From Antedon bifida (lineage: Eukaryota > Echinodermata > Crinoidea > Comatulida > Antedonidae), in the NCBI GenBank assembly GCA_963402885.1, contig OY727100.1, positions 23,407,665 through 23,471,664 of the forward strand: DNA of 64,000 nucleotides, given 5' to 3'. The position numbers and the translations under genes are program-made. The notes beneath the pieces were generated by a model. That model saw only the letters and a program-made list of their open reading frames with translations, had not been told where the DNA came from and ran no database searches. Numbering within the stretch: the stretch's first letter is position 1; each line of letters starts with the position of its first letter. Below, piece by piece: positions 1 to 11,850 of this stretch.

Positions 1-800
1 AATGTTGTTAAACTTTTCATTCGTCACAACGCGGAAACAACAAAAAAAACATCACTTACAGGGCGGTCTTCAGTTTCGGAAAAAACATAATCAGTATTTT
101 GACAGTTTTTTATATCAAATATGATAACTGAAATTATCAGAATGGTCTAAAATGTTTCCAATTCTAGGGTTTTATTTCTAGATTTTTCATACACTTTTAG
201 TACTATACAACCATATATTTTAATGAAGAAAATGAATATTTTAGGTGTAAACCAGTCTATTATTTTATGGATCAATGATTTTTTAAAGGATAGGAAACAA
301 TTTGTCTGTTTTAACGAGTGTAAAAAGTGAAGAAAGACATCCTATTTTTGTATCAGGATCAGAAAATGTTACAAACATGCCTATACCATAGGACGATTTT
401 GGGATCATCTTGCTTAAAAAATCAATACCGGCAATCTTTCATGAAAAATCATTTCATTTCATTAAAAAAATAAAATAACATTGTAGGTAATTAATTAGGC
501 ATAACAATTCCAAAACAACCATAAAAATTGGTCAAATATAACAGAGATAGGCCTACATTTAAAAAACCTCCTCTGTTTTTTTCTGTAATTTCGCGCAGTT
601 CAGTAGAAATAACTTGGATGGGTACATAAAACAATGGCGATTAAAATTATCTTATCTTACTATGTCATTTTAAAAATGTAGTATAATAAGCAGGGACGAA
701 TTATTTGCCATCTAGTTTTAATTATCAAAGTTTATATTTAAGAGATTATTGCTATGTTTATTATTACTCATGGTGAATAAATACTAAATTGTAAAAAAAA
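1..800. other. AT-rich flank, no gene recognised
   Basis: No convincing exon, RNA gene or repeat was recognised. It presumably lies upstream of, or in a 5' intron of, the Ig/EGF gene, because the first coding exon (2375) begins after a splice acceptor and so needs at least one earlier non-coding exon. Confidence 0.4.
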
Positions 801-899
801 AGGCATTTATATTCTCTGTTGATGTGTTTTCAAAATAAAGTCACACAAATTGCATGTAACTTTATTTTGAAAACATATCAACAGAGAATATAAATGCCT
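801..899. repeat. Near-perfect inverted repeat, arms of 41 bases
   Basis: Bases 801-841 and 859-899 are reverse complements with about two mismatches, separated by 17 bases, so the single strand would fold into a long hairpin. The arm contains AACTTTATTTTGAAAA-like sequence, and weaker copies of that motif recur near 983 and 1086, each next to a CAAATTTCAATTTCA motif. This suggests a small decayed repeat cluster at about 800-1110. No protein is encoded. Confidence 0.8.
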
Positions 900-1316
900 G
901 TATACCGCGTGTACGGTACACTTGTAGTATTAAACAATTTATTTTAGCAATTTTAAATTAAATTCACGCAAATTTCAATTTCAAGTAACTTTATTTTGAA
1001 AATCTGTGATCATACAATAATGCTGGAATATGGTACCGTATAAAAGAAAACATTGAAATCTCACAAATTTCAATTTCATGTAGACCTAACTATATTTTGA
1101 AAATACATGGCATGCAGCACATTGAATTATGCACATAGTACACATAATACACGTTCAAAAATTGTAAAAATCAATTTTTAATCAAAATTAGAACATGGCA
1201 GTCAATTTTGAGCATTTCAAAAATGTTGCTATTTTTGTTTTTTTTTAGTAGTTTAGTAAATAATAAGAGTTTTTGCATATACTGTAGGACAGATGAACAC
1301 ATTGCATTTCTCCTAA

Positions 1317-2301
1317 GGGCCTGTTTCTGCTGAAAAAATAAAAATAACCGATTTTTTCTAAGTACCACAAACCACAGAAATGATCGCGTTGCAACTGAAA
1401 ATGTTCTCCAACGTTAATCGGTTATCTGGTAATCGCTTTTTAAAAATCACGTCATCCATACCCACAGCGCAGTTCAAGTTATGGAAGGCCGATGAGAGTT
1501 GGTTTGTTTACATCCTATCGCTGCCTAAAACTCTCACATGTAGGATTAACAAGGTCAACAGCCATAAGTCGCGTGCTCTCAGAAAACCAGTTCAAAAAGT
1601 ACAGAAAAGCGATAAAACGCATAGTGATACCGGACCGACAGACAGACCGACCGACATAGTGAACTATTGAGTCGCGTCCACGCGACTAAAAATTGAACTC
1701 GTAAAGCTATATTATTTGTAAAATAAACATCTAGTAAACTAGACCTACTACCGTACCACATACAACAGAATAATGATGTTATATTAATAAGGGCACGTCG
1801 GCGAGAAAAGTTCGTTTCGCCGTTAGACGTTGGTTCTACTGTAGGGCCTAGCTAGGCTATATATTTCTACCGAAACAACAGGCCTAAAAAAGGACATGCA
1901 AAACATCGTTAGCCTGGACTGGTGGAATGTAACGGTGTACTTGTAACGAAGAATCTTGGAGTCTCTTGGTATAATTCTCCCCCACAAAATAATAAAAATC
2001 AAATGTTTTACATTTGATTGTTATTCGGTCAGTCCACATCGCTGATCGTCGTCGATCGCGCAAATAAACAGCATGCCATACTCTAGAGGTCAAAGTGGGG
2101 TCAATAATCGCTATTTGTGTTGCAGCTCAAAACTGCTCCGCAATAATCGGTTAAAACAAGAAATAATCGATTAAAACACGCAATGGATTGAGTGTTTTTA
2201 ATCGGTTATTTTATTTTGCGCCGTTTCTGCTGCCCAAAAATAATCGATTAAAAAAATAAACGGTTAATAATCGATTATTTCTGCTCACCAGAAACAGGCC
2301 C
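1317..2301. mobile_element. Non-autonomous TIR element, PIF/Harbinger-like, TAA target duplication
   Basis: The left end starts GGGCCTGTTTCTG and the right end finishes with its exact reverse complement. Both are flanked by TAA (1314-1316 and 2302-2304). A GGGCC-type end with a TAA or TWA duplication is typical of PIF/Harbinger elements. The interior (985 bases) has no transposase. Inside the right end are several ATCGATTA/AATCGATT boxes. Inside the left half is a short hairpin, TCGCGTCCACGCGA (about 1672-1685), that follows a run of GACAGACCGACC. The 96-codon open frame at 1380-1670 crosses this repeat and is not credible as a gene. Confidence 0.65.
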
Positions 2302-2374
2302 TAAATTGTTTGTTAAAAATAGCAAGAAATATTATATGGTGATAGATATTGCAGATGTAAACTTTTTCTTTTAG

Positions 2375-2431
2375 GTTGATTCAAGATGGTTACTATTCAT
2401 GTAATTGCTTTGTTGGCTACTACTCTGCAAG
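2375..2431 (+). CDS. Signal-peptide exon of the Ig/EGF gene
   Basis: After acceptor TTTTAG a short leader of 11 bases precedes an ATG at 2386. Fifteen codons (MVTIHVIALLATTLQ) form a hydrophobic signal-peptide core, ending at donor GGTAATTT with one base left over (phase 1). Joined to the next exon it reads into VINCQTEP, giving a plausible cleavage site after the Cys. The acceptor in front of the ATG implies an upstream non-coding exon. A competing start lies directly upstream of the Ig exon at 4113. Confidence 0.6.
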
Positions 2432-3090
2432 GTAATTTTTTCTTCAGTAAAACAGTTAATCAAATAACAAATTCCACAAAACACATTCAACATGACTTCT
2501 TCATGGTCTATCAGTCCACTATTAAACATACCATTCTAAACTAACAAAGTCTTACAGTCACTATTGAACTCGGAGTGCAATCAGATGTTTACTGCATATT
2601 TAGAAAATCAACCTGTAGTATCGCTGTTCTACTCCATTGCTCCATTTTTAAACGGTTTCGGTCTTGGCTCTTGTTGGTTAACTGCAACAAAGTTGCCATG
2701 TGTTTTTTTTTTCCGAGAAATATTTATTTTAAGTGCCAAAAAAGGGGGTTTTTTTTATCGATATGAGGCTTTTATTATTCAAATCTATTAGTGAAAAAGC
2801 ACACATACCATAAAGAATGTCGATGTATTTCATTTTTGAAACAAAATTGTGAATATTCCGTGAGGCTCAACTACAAAACCACCATTTTGTGATATGATGT
2901 CATCGTAAGCCAATCAAAGCTGAGCTTTTCCGCTTGATCGGCACTCACGGTTGAATGATTTTGGATTCTTGCTATTTGATTGGTGGACGCGAATCGCCCA
3001 CAGTGGAATGTTTTCTCTCGTGTGTACCGTAAAGTCACATGGTCTCTCTGTACAAAGTCAATAGAACTTTCTATTATACACACATTTAGA
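2432..3090. other. Intron sequence, no feature recognised
   Basis: AT-rich intron between the signal-peptide exon and a Helitron-like repeat. The short open frames here have no exon signals or recognisable domain. Confidence 0.4.
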
Positions 3091-3919
3091 GCAATGAATT
3101 TGTCCGAATTCCGTTAAATGAACCGCTTTATATATTATATAAAACATTTAATAACATGTTTTATTGATATTTTCAATGGTGGCTCGAATATGAAATATAG
3201 GATATTTTTCTCTTTCGTCATAGCTCATCACATTTAATAGAGCGCATCTCTACTTATCCGTATTCCATTTTCCTCCAGATTTTGGTATTGTCTAGGTCAA
3301 TCAATTATCTTTCACATGATTTACATTTTTTAAAATTTTGATGACATCATCTTCAAAAGCGTGAATTACTTGGGTCACTTATTTTCATCACTACAGTAAA
3401 TTTCAATATGTTATAGCTCCTCAGAATGAAAAGTGATATTCATGATTAAAACGTTTTCTGGAAGCTGTTGAATTGTAGATATGAATTCATGTACAAATTT
3501 TGCACATCGGATGTTGTGACGTCATCATATGGCCAGATAAATTTAAAAAGTCGTATTTTCGTCTTTTGCATCATAGTTCATCACATTTAAAAGAGCGCGC
3601 ATCTATATTCTACGTATCCAAATCTTTTCAAAACGTTAACATGTTGTTGCTCAGATAATTCACTTCCAAAATTGCTATCTCCGTGTTTCATTTTGATAAC
3701 ATCGTCATGTTGGAATAAAAGGATGTATGTATGTAGTATGTATATAGTATATAGTGTATATATACTATATAGAGAGCACACTAACAACATTTTATTTTCT
3801 TCAGGTCACAATGGCATAATACTAATAGTTGTCTGTTTGCAATATTCTAAAGTATGACGTGCACATGGCATTTGCGCGGCGGATAGCCTAACTCGTCAAA
3901 GTGACGAGTTCAAATCTAG
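3090..3919 (+). mobile_element. Helitron-like non-autonomous element, copy A
   Basis: The right end carries a perfect hairpin, AACTCGTCA AAG TGACGAGTT (about 3890-3910), followed nine bases later by CTAG at 3916-3919 and then T, the pattern of a rolling-circle (Helitron) 3' end. The body shares long stretches with copy B at 32.2-32.7 kb, for example the AGCTCATCACATTTAATAGA block and the GACGTCATCATATGGCC block. No Rep/helicase gene is present. The left end is not resolved; the start given is approximate. Confidence 0.5.
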
Positions 3920-4112
3920 TTAGAAGTAGGTGTGCATAAAAGAAATTATGAATGTTATATTCATTTGCCACATGAAAATATAACCATTCATATTTCACCA
4001 ATTAAATTTGTTTTTACTATTGTGCTCATAAACATTTTTTAATTTGTATTATAGTACAGTTTGTGAACTCCATCCTCAAGTAGGAATGCCTTACTAATGT
4101 ACTTCCATTTTC

Positions 4113-4182
4113 ATGTTGGGATTTATAATTACTGTAAGTAGATTGTTATTTTTGATACTAAATGTTGTATATTCTATTTCAG
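4113..4182 (+). CDS. Possible alternative start continuous with the first Ig exon
   Basis: An ATG at 4113 is in frame with the Ig exon that starts at 4183 if this stretch is retained. It would give MLGFIITVSRLLFLILNVVY and then SISVINCQ, also a good signal peptide. The same stretch holds a donor-like CTGTAAGTAG at about 4131 and the Ig exon's acceptor TATTTCAG at its end, so it can be read either as an intron end or as an alternative first exon. Which one is used cannot be decided from sequence. Confidence 0.35.
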
Positions 4183-4524
4183 TTATAAATTGTCAAACTG
4201 AACCTGTAGCCAATGTACAAGATGCTATTGTAAAATTAGATGAAAATGCTGTTATCACATGTGATTACACACTCACTGGTACAAGAACATTTCTGGCTGC
4301 TCAATGGTACAATAGCACATCTACAGGAGATAGGTTGAACCTTCTTGTTAATAGTGCTGTTACAAATCCAAATGGTAGATATGCAGTTGACACCACACAA
4401 CCTGGCGTGGCTAATCTCACCATTGCAAACACAGTGTTGTCTGATGATGGATACTATCTATGTAGAATTGTTGATTCACCTGATGCTGAAACTGGTGAAC
4501 ATTTTGGAAAACTTACTGTTCAAT
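4183..4524 (+). CDS. Ig V-like domain exon
   Basis: The exon (phase 1-1, 342 bases) lies between acceptor ATTTCAG and donor TGTAAGTA. It encodes one complete Ig domain: the first cysteine in VITCDY, the core tryptophan in AAQWYN, then VANLTIANTVLSDDGYYLC, which carries the D-x-G-x-Y-x-C motif of strand F. N-glycosylation sequons are visible at NST and NLT. The spacing and YYLC motif suggest a V-set or I-set fold. It is the most N-terminal domain of the receptor and so the likely ligand-binding tip. The next exon is 20.5 kb away because of the inserted transposon and other repeats. Confidence 0.8.
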
Positions 4525-4854
4525 GTAAGTATTTATTTAAATTTATATTATCAGGCATTTTTTGGAATTTGATGGGAGTAAAATTGTTTGATGTTTTTCT
4601 GTCAGTTATAAATTCCATTGACATCATTTTATTTAGCAATTTACAGTAGCCTCCTAAATGTAAGATAAGAAAGCGTTCATTTAATTTGCCAATGATAACA
4701 TCATTGTTCTGAAATATTTTGTAAGACTTTTTTCCCTAAACAACTACAATGTGAGAATGTTAGAAGAATCAATTTTGAACTTTAGTTTATACTGTACATC
4801 TTTCCGATGTAAATCCCAAAATTGTTTTAATAGTTGGGGCTGTTTGGTTCAAAT

Positions 4855-5410
4855 TCTTGCAATAGCACCAAATTTTGTGTTTTGGTTCTCTGCCTCATCC
4901 TTTTTCAATTTCTGCCAGGCACCAACAAATTTGACCCCACAGGATCACCTAATTTGCATAATTCAAAGTGGCAGCCATTTTTATAAAAAAATTCTTAATA
5001 TACAACCACTTGTCGTAGAGTGTTGTTTTTGGTATTAAATTGTTCAGAGTAGTGACATTTTTATTTGGTCCAATAAAAATTTTAACAAAAAAACTACTGG
5101 AAATACTATTTTTGACCTTTGACCTATAATACAAATCATTGTCATATTTCACCGATTAGATGTCATGGAAAGGTGCTTTTAGTATAACATTTTGTTTGTG
5201 TTAGTTCTCTACCTATTTCTGTCGGGCACCAACAAATTGGATCACCTAAATTGCATAATACAAAATGGCGGACATTTAAAAAAAAAATGTTTAATATCTC
5301 TTTACAACCACTTGTTGTAGAGTGTTGTTTTTGGTATCAAATTGTTAAAAGTAGTGACATTTCTATTTGGTCCAATAAAAATTGTGAGAAAATAATTACT
5401 GAAAAGTTCC
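4855..5410 (+). repeat. Diverged tandem duplication, period about 310 bases
   Basis: The block at about 4865-5100 (a GGCACCAACAAATTTGACC-like segment, then GTAGAGTGTTGTTTTTGGTA, then TTTGGTCCAATAAAAATT) recurs at about 5188-5402 in the same order with scattered differences. It is non-coding and of unknown class, possibly two monomers of a transposon-derived satellite. Confidence 0.65.
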
Positions 5411-5743
5411 CTGAAATTTGCGGGTTTTTCCCTGATTTTTAATGCAGATCCCCGCATACCCGAAAGTTGGTTATTTCCCCCGAAAATAAATCTGGACGAT
5501 TTAGGCCTAGGCTAGCTAGGCCTAGCCTAGAGATTTTTCATCTAAAATTAAACAACATTTTCCCAAAACAAACATGTTATTTCACAATTAACACTCCTGG
5601 CACTGTTTATAATGCCGCCCAGCATTTAAACAAAAGCATTTATTAGGGCTTTGTTTCACAAAGTAACAGCCATCCATCAACTGCCAAGCCAATCATACAT
5701 GTGACATTGTGTTGTTTTGTATGTCACATGCAACAGTAGCGGA

Positions 5744-5867
5744 ACGATTCGGCCCTGAGACGATTCGGCCCTGAGACGATTCGGCCCTGAGACGATTCGG
5801 CCCTGAGACGATTCGGCCCTGAGACGATTCAGCCTGGGACAATTCGGCCCAGGACGATTCGGCACAC
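5744..5867. repeat. Minisatellite, 16-base unit
   Basis: About five near-identical copies of ACGATTCGGCCCTGAG are followed by degenerate copies. The reverse strand is open across the array (repeats of GRIVSGPNRLRAES), but this follows only from the repeat unit and is not taken as a gene. Confidence 0.85.
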
Positions 5868-7880
5868 TTATATTTCAGGCCTCGAATTTGGGGATTTTAG
5901 GGGCAAGGCCATTTGGCCTCCGGTTTTCGTTGATTTGAGGGGCACCAAGGCCAAATGGGAGTGCACCAAGGCCATTTGTTTTTAAATTGAAGGGGCACCA
6001 AGGCCAAAAATAAAAAATATTTTAATAACTAGGCCAAAATTTAAAAATAGCTTGTTTCCGGTTAAGCGCCCGGGTCGAATTTTTTCCCCTATTCATCAGA
6101 TTGCGTAGTAGGCCTAGTACTAGTATAGTAGTAGTAGTAGTAGGAGAGGACTGTCTACATCTTTTTGTATTTCATATAAATATTACGTGTATTTACGATC
6201 CATATAATAATTATTAAGGTACGATGTTTAGCGTTTACAGTTTACCGTGTGGCATGTGAAGCCAGGCCCAACCAAGGCCAGGCACAGCGGACAGAGAAAA
6301 CATGATACAAAAACAATTTGTTTGTATTGTAGGCCTTAACTACAAACTATTCATACACAGAGTTTTAACCATGGTAAAAATCAAGCCAATAACATTATGT
6401 AGTAGAATATAAATTATTGTTATTTTCCGAGTTTCGATTTCTGAAGCTTTTTTGTTAGTATAATCCATATTTATAAGAATTCAAAACACGGACGGACGCC
6501 GACCCCTCTCTCTCTTTTTAGCCTTCTGCACGTGTATTGTGGACTATACCATTTCCTTGAGTTTGGTAAAAACGTGTTTGTTAATTTAGTGTACGACGTT
6601 GTTAAACAAGATTTTTCGATGTATCTGTCGGCTTGAGGTGGGTGCGATAAAATATATAATATACTTCCAACGATCTTCGGGTTGAGGTGGGTGCCGGTTT
6701 AACTTTGATACTAAAAGTGCACCCCTAATTTACACGTATAATGGACTACACCATGCAGGAACGCACATGGTATTTTCTTATCAGAGGGTGCGTGTACGTC
6801 AAAAGGAATTGTTTTTCCAACGATCCTGATCCTTCCTCACGACGAGAGTACGTCGTCGTGTGAAATTTCTTATCAGAGGGTGCGTGTGCGTCAAATGGAA
6901 TTGTTTTCCCAATGTATTGATGTGTTTGATCGGATCGGTGGCGGGAGGCCTGGATAGGCTAGGCTAGGAGTGCGTGTAATTTTTTTCAACGAAGGCGGCT
7001 AGCTCGATTATTGAGACGGGGATGTTGCGACTTTACTTTCAGTGACCTCCGATCGAGGAACGTTTTTAGATTATTAAAAGTGTACACCCCTGTATTCTAA
7101 TGTACTAGCTATACCACCATGATTTACCACGCACAGCGGCCGGGACGATATTGTTTTGGTTAATACACATGTTCGATGTTTTGTCTAAATGCGTTTAGGG
7201 AAATCCCCTTGCAACGAAGACAGGCGATAGTTTTGCGTCTCGTCCGAGTCGTGTAAACAAATATTCTTGACATTATTTTCCAGCTACTTCGGTGGTTTTT
7301 ATTCTGGTAAAACTCGGGAAGGGCACTCATGGCTAACGCAAAAAAAAGGGCAGGCCAGTAGTGGCCGTGGGTGCTGTTCATTTTCGAGGGCATTGACGGC
7401 CAACTGGGAGGGCACCGACGGCACTGGCCGCGGTAAAATTCGAGGCCTGTACGTTACCGATGAAAGAGTAAATCCCACCGATCCATAGAGAGTCGATTAA
7501 TTCAGTGTGATATTGAAAATATCATTGATATTTATTTTTTAATACACATAAAATTTTTACAAGAAAAACAATACAATCAATCATTGTTTTAACTGAAAAC
7601 TTTATTTACAATATACAAGTTACCGCATTTTAGACGATTCAGACAACAGCCAATACTAGAGATCGAAAGAGAGACATGGCAGTAACAAAACACGTGTTTA
7701 CATCTCTCGGCGGCGGCTGGTGAAAGCGCGTCTCAGTTGTTATAACACTTTGTTACGCGGTCTTTTGTTTCTTGGCTTGTGGTCATGTCACGTGTCTCGT
7801 ATGCATTGGGCTCTTTATGCATGCCGCGCCTCAGCTCTAGAAAGTACAGTACCTGCCTGTTATTAATCTATTTTTAGATT
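5868..7880. other. Degenerate repeat region, no gene recognised
   Basis: Contains imperfect repeats of GGGGCACCAAGGCCAA (about 5930-6010), a TAGTAG microsatellite near 6120, and two diverged copies of a TTATCAGAGGGTGCGTGT block (about 6778 and 6868), each followed by AATTGTTTTYCCAA. ATGGACTA(C/T)ACCAT-like phrases recur near 6540 and 6740. It looks like decayed transposon sequence of unknown family. Confidence 0.4.
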
Positions 7881-7899
7881 GGTTGTGGTTGATATTTTT

Positions 7900-7987
7900 A
7901 AGCGTCACGGATAACGTTTTAAGCGTCACGGCCGACCGTAAAGCGTCACGGTAGAGAACCTAAGCGTCACGGTACCGTGACGCTTTA
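7900..7987. repeat. Short repeat cluster with terminal palindrome
   Basis: Four direct copies of AAGCGTCACGG (7900, 7921, 7940, 7962) are followed by the inverted copy CCGTGACGCTT at about 7976. The spacing is 19-22 bases. It could be a subterminal motif array of a lost DNA transposon; no partner end was found. Confidence 0.7.
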
Positions 7988-9974
7988 AAGGCCTGGGGAA
8001 AACACTGTATGAATGTCGTGTATATTTTTTGTTAAAAGCAAACTTTGACTTTATTTCATATCTTGATAATATAAGGAATGAAAAAAAATATGTTGCCATT
8101 TTTTCTAAAGACATTTAAAGGACCAAATTCAAGATGGCCACCAACATTCAAATAACCCTATTTAAAATCAGAATATCACCAATAGCACAAATTATGAATG
8201 TGGAACAAGTCCGTTTTGATGGTATTACCCATTATACAATCTTAACTATGTAAAGCGATAATCTGTCAACCTTCTTGGATTTCAAAATGGCCGCCACTAA
8301 AAATTAAATTCTTTAAATATTTTTTGTTGTTTGTACAGAATGTTCTAAAATAGTCACTTCTCATAGGATTATCTATCTAAATATAAGGCTGTCTAAAGTT
8401 GTCAATGTTCTCTATATAATATAATATCCCTACTATGACCCTTGAATTACCTAATCGTTCAAAGTTGGAGTTGCAAAAGTATGGAACAACTTACATTGAT
8501 ATCAAATATTCAACAACAATTGCTTCTAATTCTAATTTATAGATATCATTTCTTTTCATAAAAGTGAAACTTGTATTTTAATTTTTGTATCTCAGACAGG
8601 ACCACAATATAAAACAAGTGTATTTATACCTTATTGTGAAATCCTGTATAAATATGATGTTAAATAATAAATGCGTTATTGCCATGTAATTAAATTTCTG
8701 AACCTTCAGGGCCATCGTCACCAGTATGGTTGGTAAGTTTTCAACCTGTCAACTTTTGGCAGAATCTTGAAGGAAATAAAGATGCAGTACATTCACAAGC
8801 TTCATAGGCAGCATTAACTCCCACTTCTCATCTTCTACCGATCTCAACCGATTTAATTAGATATGTACCCCCTACAGATGAACCACCATTATACACTGGT
8901 TTGATGAGTGCACATGGTTGTGGTTTAAAAACTCATGTACTAGGGAAAGACAAGATAATGCCTGGTAATGATTTACATCACCAGGAACAACCTACCACCC
9001 TCCATTTTAAAGTCTGCCTCCCCTAAGATACTTCTCTCAAAATTAAAAAAATGCACCTTTTCTACTTAAATAATATTTATTAATCGGTCATGTCTCGATC
9101 TGCAGTACCAACAGATTTTTGTTTTTCTGTTATTCATATTTTAGATTATGAAATTTATTTTCTTCAATGCATTTCTTTTCTTTATTATTTGTGTTAAGGC
9201 TCGCCCAACACAAGATGTTTCCCAACATCTTTCAGGGCTTTTGCCTTCATTTTCTGAAACATATTTTTATAATTCTGTACAATCCTGTTTCTTGTTTTCC
9301 TATGTATTCAGATTTTGTAAATAAAAAATGTCTATTGAATATCAATTGAGCAAAGTCATTGAGCATGGTATCATTGGAATAACACAAATTAATGATTTCA
9401 TCAGAGCTGGCAAATCTAGTTGATGAGTCAACATTTCAAGAGAGATGATATCCTGATTAATGAAGAATGCTGCAATTCTCACAGAGGTGTTTTGGCCATG
9501 GTGACATTGGACAGAAAATGTTTGAGGCATTGGTAAAAGTCTTGTAGAAGGCAAACTGTCTATTAGTATATGGGATCCTAAAAAAGGAAGAATATTGGCA
9601 AAAAATATATATGACGGTGAATACAGGTGACAAACTTATCAAAGTAAAAGAGGACTCCTAGAGATTCTTTATCATATCACATAGTCAGCTGGTACAGTAC
9701 TGTATAAAAGAAAGTATGAGTATTTGGCGGTGAAATGAGGTATTGCAGTGCCTTTGCTGATTTGTTTCTGAACAAGCTTGTTGAGATTGCAGATCAGTCT
9801 GTGAAAGTTTGATGGATACAATAGTAGAGAACGAAGGAAGGTCAACTTACTGTAATTGCATTCAAGACAGCTCACTGATTAAATATTTCATTTGGCAATT
9901 AGTTGTCATTCAACTGAAAAAGTTTATGAGATGTTTTAATATGAAGAAGTGTACTGTACTGTAGACCTCCTGAT
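7988..9974. other. Intron sequence with no recognised gene
   Basis: AT-rich, with scattered AAATGGCCGCCA / TGGCGGCCATTTT phrases (8128, 8285) that also occur at 10.4-10.7 kb and probably mark fragments of one repeat family. A short segment at 8709-8731 with acceptor- and donor-like edges does not fit the gene's exon phase. Confidence 0.4.
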
Positions 9975-10480
9975 GGTCAACATTTTGTGTTAATCACCAT
10001 GTTGTTGTCATAGGCATTTCAATCTAATTTTATTTAACTTACATACGTTTTAATAAGAAACTTAACCTATTAGAAAGCCCTACGAATAATTTTGTGTCAA
10101 GATTGTTATACTTATAGTCTGGCCCTTAATAATGTTGGGTTACTATCTTTGTGTACTCGTAGAGAAAACCTTATCCTAGCATTTGGTATAAAAGATATTC
10201 TGGCTTCTAATAGATTCAGGGATATGTTACTGTCGTACAAATCCGATAGACTCTGTACTAGATCTCTCAGAAGTTATGCAGGCAATGGCTTGGAGAGGCG
10301 TAGGTGTAGGACGAAGTTGTTTTAAACCATAATAAATTTAAAAACAAATTTGTTTTTAAATGTCAAAATGGCTGCCATTTTGTGTTAATCAACATGTTGT
10401 TGTCATAGGCCTATCATTTTATGTGATTTCAATCAACGTCAAACTTGCACATGTTTTAATAAGAAATTTAATCAAATTTT
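9975..10480 (+). repeat. Diverged direct repeat flanking a LINE fragment
   Basis: A block with CATTTTGTGTTAATCACCAT, then TTGTTGTCATAGGC, then ACGTTTTAATAAGAAACTTA (about 9979-10065) recurs at about 10375-10475. The roughly 300 bases between them hold the open frame at 10092-10325. The layout looks like an insertion or a local duplication. Confidence 0.55.
10092..10325 (+). pseudogene. Possible LINE reverse-transcriptase C-terminal fragment
   Basis: The 77-codon frame contains LCTRRENLILAFGIKD, ending in a basic RRRCRTKLF stretch. This is the style of the extreme C-terminus of Jockey/CR1-group LINE polyproteins (RRxxLxLxFxxK, then an RxxRTxxF tail). It has no splice signals and lies in an intron, so a 5'-truncated LINE relic is the best reading, but the similarity is from memory only. 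Confidence 0.35.
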
Positions 10481-11175
10481 TTTTAATGGCGGCCATTTTT
10501 AAATTCAAAATGTCAGAATACTGATGAATATAGGTTTATAATAATTCTTATATTATATAGCAGAGAACCCATATGGCATTAATTTTAACTTAAAATATTA
10601 TTCATAATGGGTGTTACTTTGTCCAATACGGTACATTTATTGGATATTTTACGTATTGGCGGCCATCTTGGATTTGACACCTTTAAGCTTTTTTTAAAAA
10701 ATGGCAACAAATTTTTTTTATTACTTTACATCCTGAAGACACCAAATCAGCTGGAATTTTGCTTTTAACAAAAAAATGACACGAAATTACATTATGTGGC
10801 CTACATTACAGTACTTATTTAAAAAATTTTAAATTAATGAATTGTTTCTAAATAATGTTAAATGTTTCTTTTTATTGCTAATATTTCTTTTCTGTTGTTT
10901 AGTTTTATGTACTGTGTAGGTGTTTTGGATTATAGCAAACTTTTCATTTCAACCTTTTGTTGTTATAAAGTATTTTATACCAGTCAAATAAAATATATAT
11001 ATATATATCCAATCTGCAGACAGTACTGTTTCGATCTTATTAGATCTCGTCAGTGCAGCTCAGGTTTCGAAATGAAATGTACCGCAGAACTGGCACAATA
11101 TATAGGCTGGGCCAGGTATGCAGGACATGGTACACTGATTATATATATATATATACACTTGCACTGATGAAGGGC
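10481..11175. other. Repeat-rich flank of the large transposon
   Basis: Includes short AT microsatellites (about 10993-11007 and 11139-11153). It ends with CACTGATGAAGGGC directly before the TA at the transposon's left end. The matching flank on the other side (24496 on) starts GTATTGCTCGAAAGCTCTGC, so the two flanks form one pre-existing repeat split by the insertion. Confidence 0.5.
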
Positions 11176-11189
11176 TACCCCATAAAAAA

Positions 11190-11850
11190 TAAAAACGGGA
11201 TCCCGACGGGATCCCGTCGGGATCTCCGAATCCCGTCGGGATCTCCGAATCCCGGTGGGATTTATCATCGGGATCGGGATCGTAATTTCGGGATAATCGT
11301 GATTTTTTCGGGATCCCGGCGGGTTGTCGGGATTTTAAGCGCAAATTCTGGATGAGCGGGATTCTTTTTCGGGATCCCGCCGCCACGACGGGATTTATCA
11401 TTATTATCGGGACAGTTAATTTGGGATATGTGGGATTTTTGTTTGTAGCTCCCGTCGGTCAACCGGGATTTTTAGCGCAAATTCTGAATGAACGGGATTT
11501 GTTCGGGATCCCGTCGCCACGGCGGGATTTATGGGACTAGTATGGGATAGGCTGGATTTTGCTTGTGCTCGACCCGTCGGTTAACCGAGATTTTTAGCGC
11601 AATTTCTGAATGAACGGGATTTTTTTGTTTGGGATTCCACCGATACGGCGGGATTTATCATATGATCGGGACAGTTGATTTAGGGAAGACGGATTTGTTT
11701 GGGATTTTACGTTACGTTACGTGCAAATTATGGATTTTGTCTCGAAATTGTATTTTTTATATTTAGCGACATCACGATGAGATTTGTCTGGAATCCCACC
11801 GATTAGCGAGATAAGAATAGGATATGTCGTCTGCCACAATCTAAGTTATT
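11190..11850. repeat. Left subterminal GGGATCCCG array
   Basis: Dense imperfect copies of CGGGATCCCGNCGGGAT with the longer phrase TTTAGCGCAAATTCTGAATG recurring at about 11335, 11471 and 11595. Copies degrade away from the end. Mirrored by the array at 23878-24484, which fits transposase-binding subterminal repeats. Open frames of 60-110 codons over this stretch exist only because the repeat lacks stops. Confidence 0.8.

Noticed and set aside
1380-1670. 96-codon frame in the Harbinger-like element
   Set aside because: It crosses a GACAGACCGACC repeat, has no transposase motif and no splice signals.
8709-8731. Candidate exon between TTCAG and GGTAAGT
   Set aside because: 23 bases would shift the phase from 1 to 0 and break the receptor frame; no domain content.
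11050-11540. Several 60-110-codon frames on both strands
   Set aside because: They lie in the GGGATCCCG array, where the repeat itself lacks stops on both strands. No protein features.
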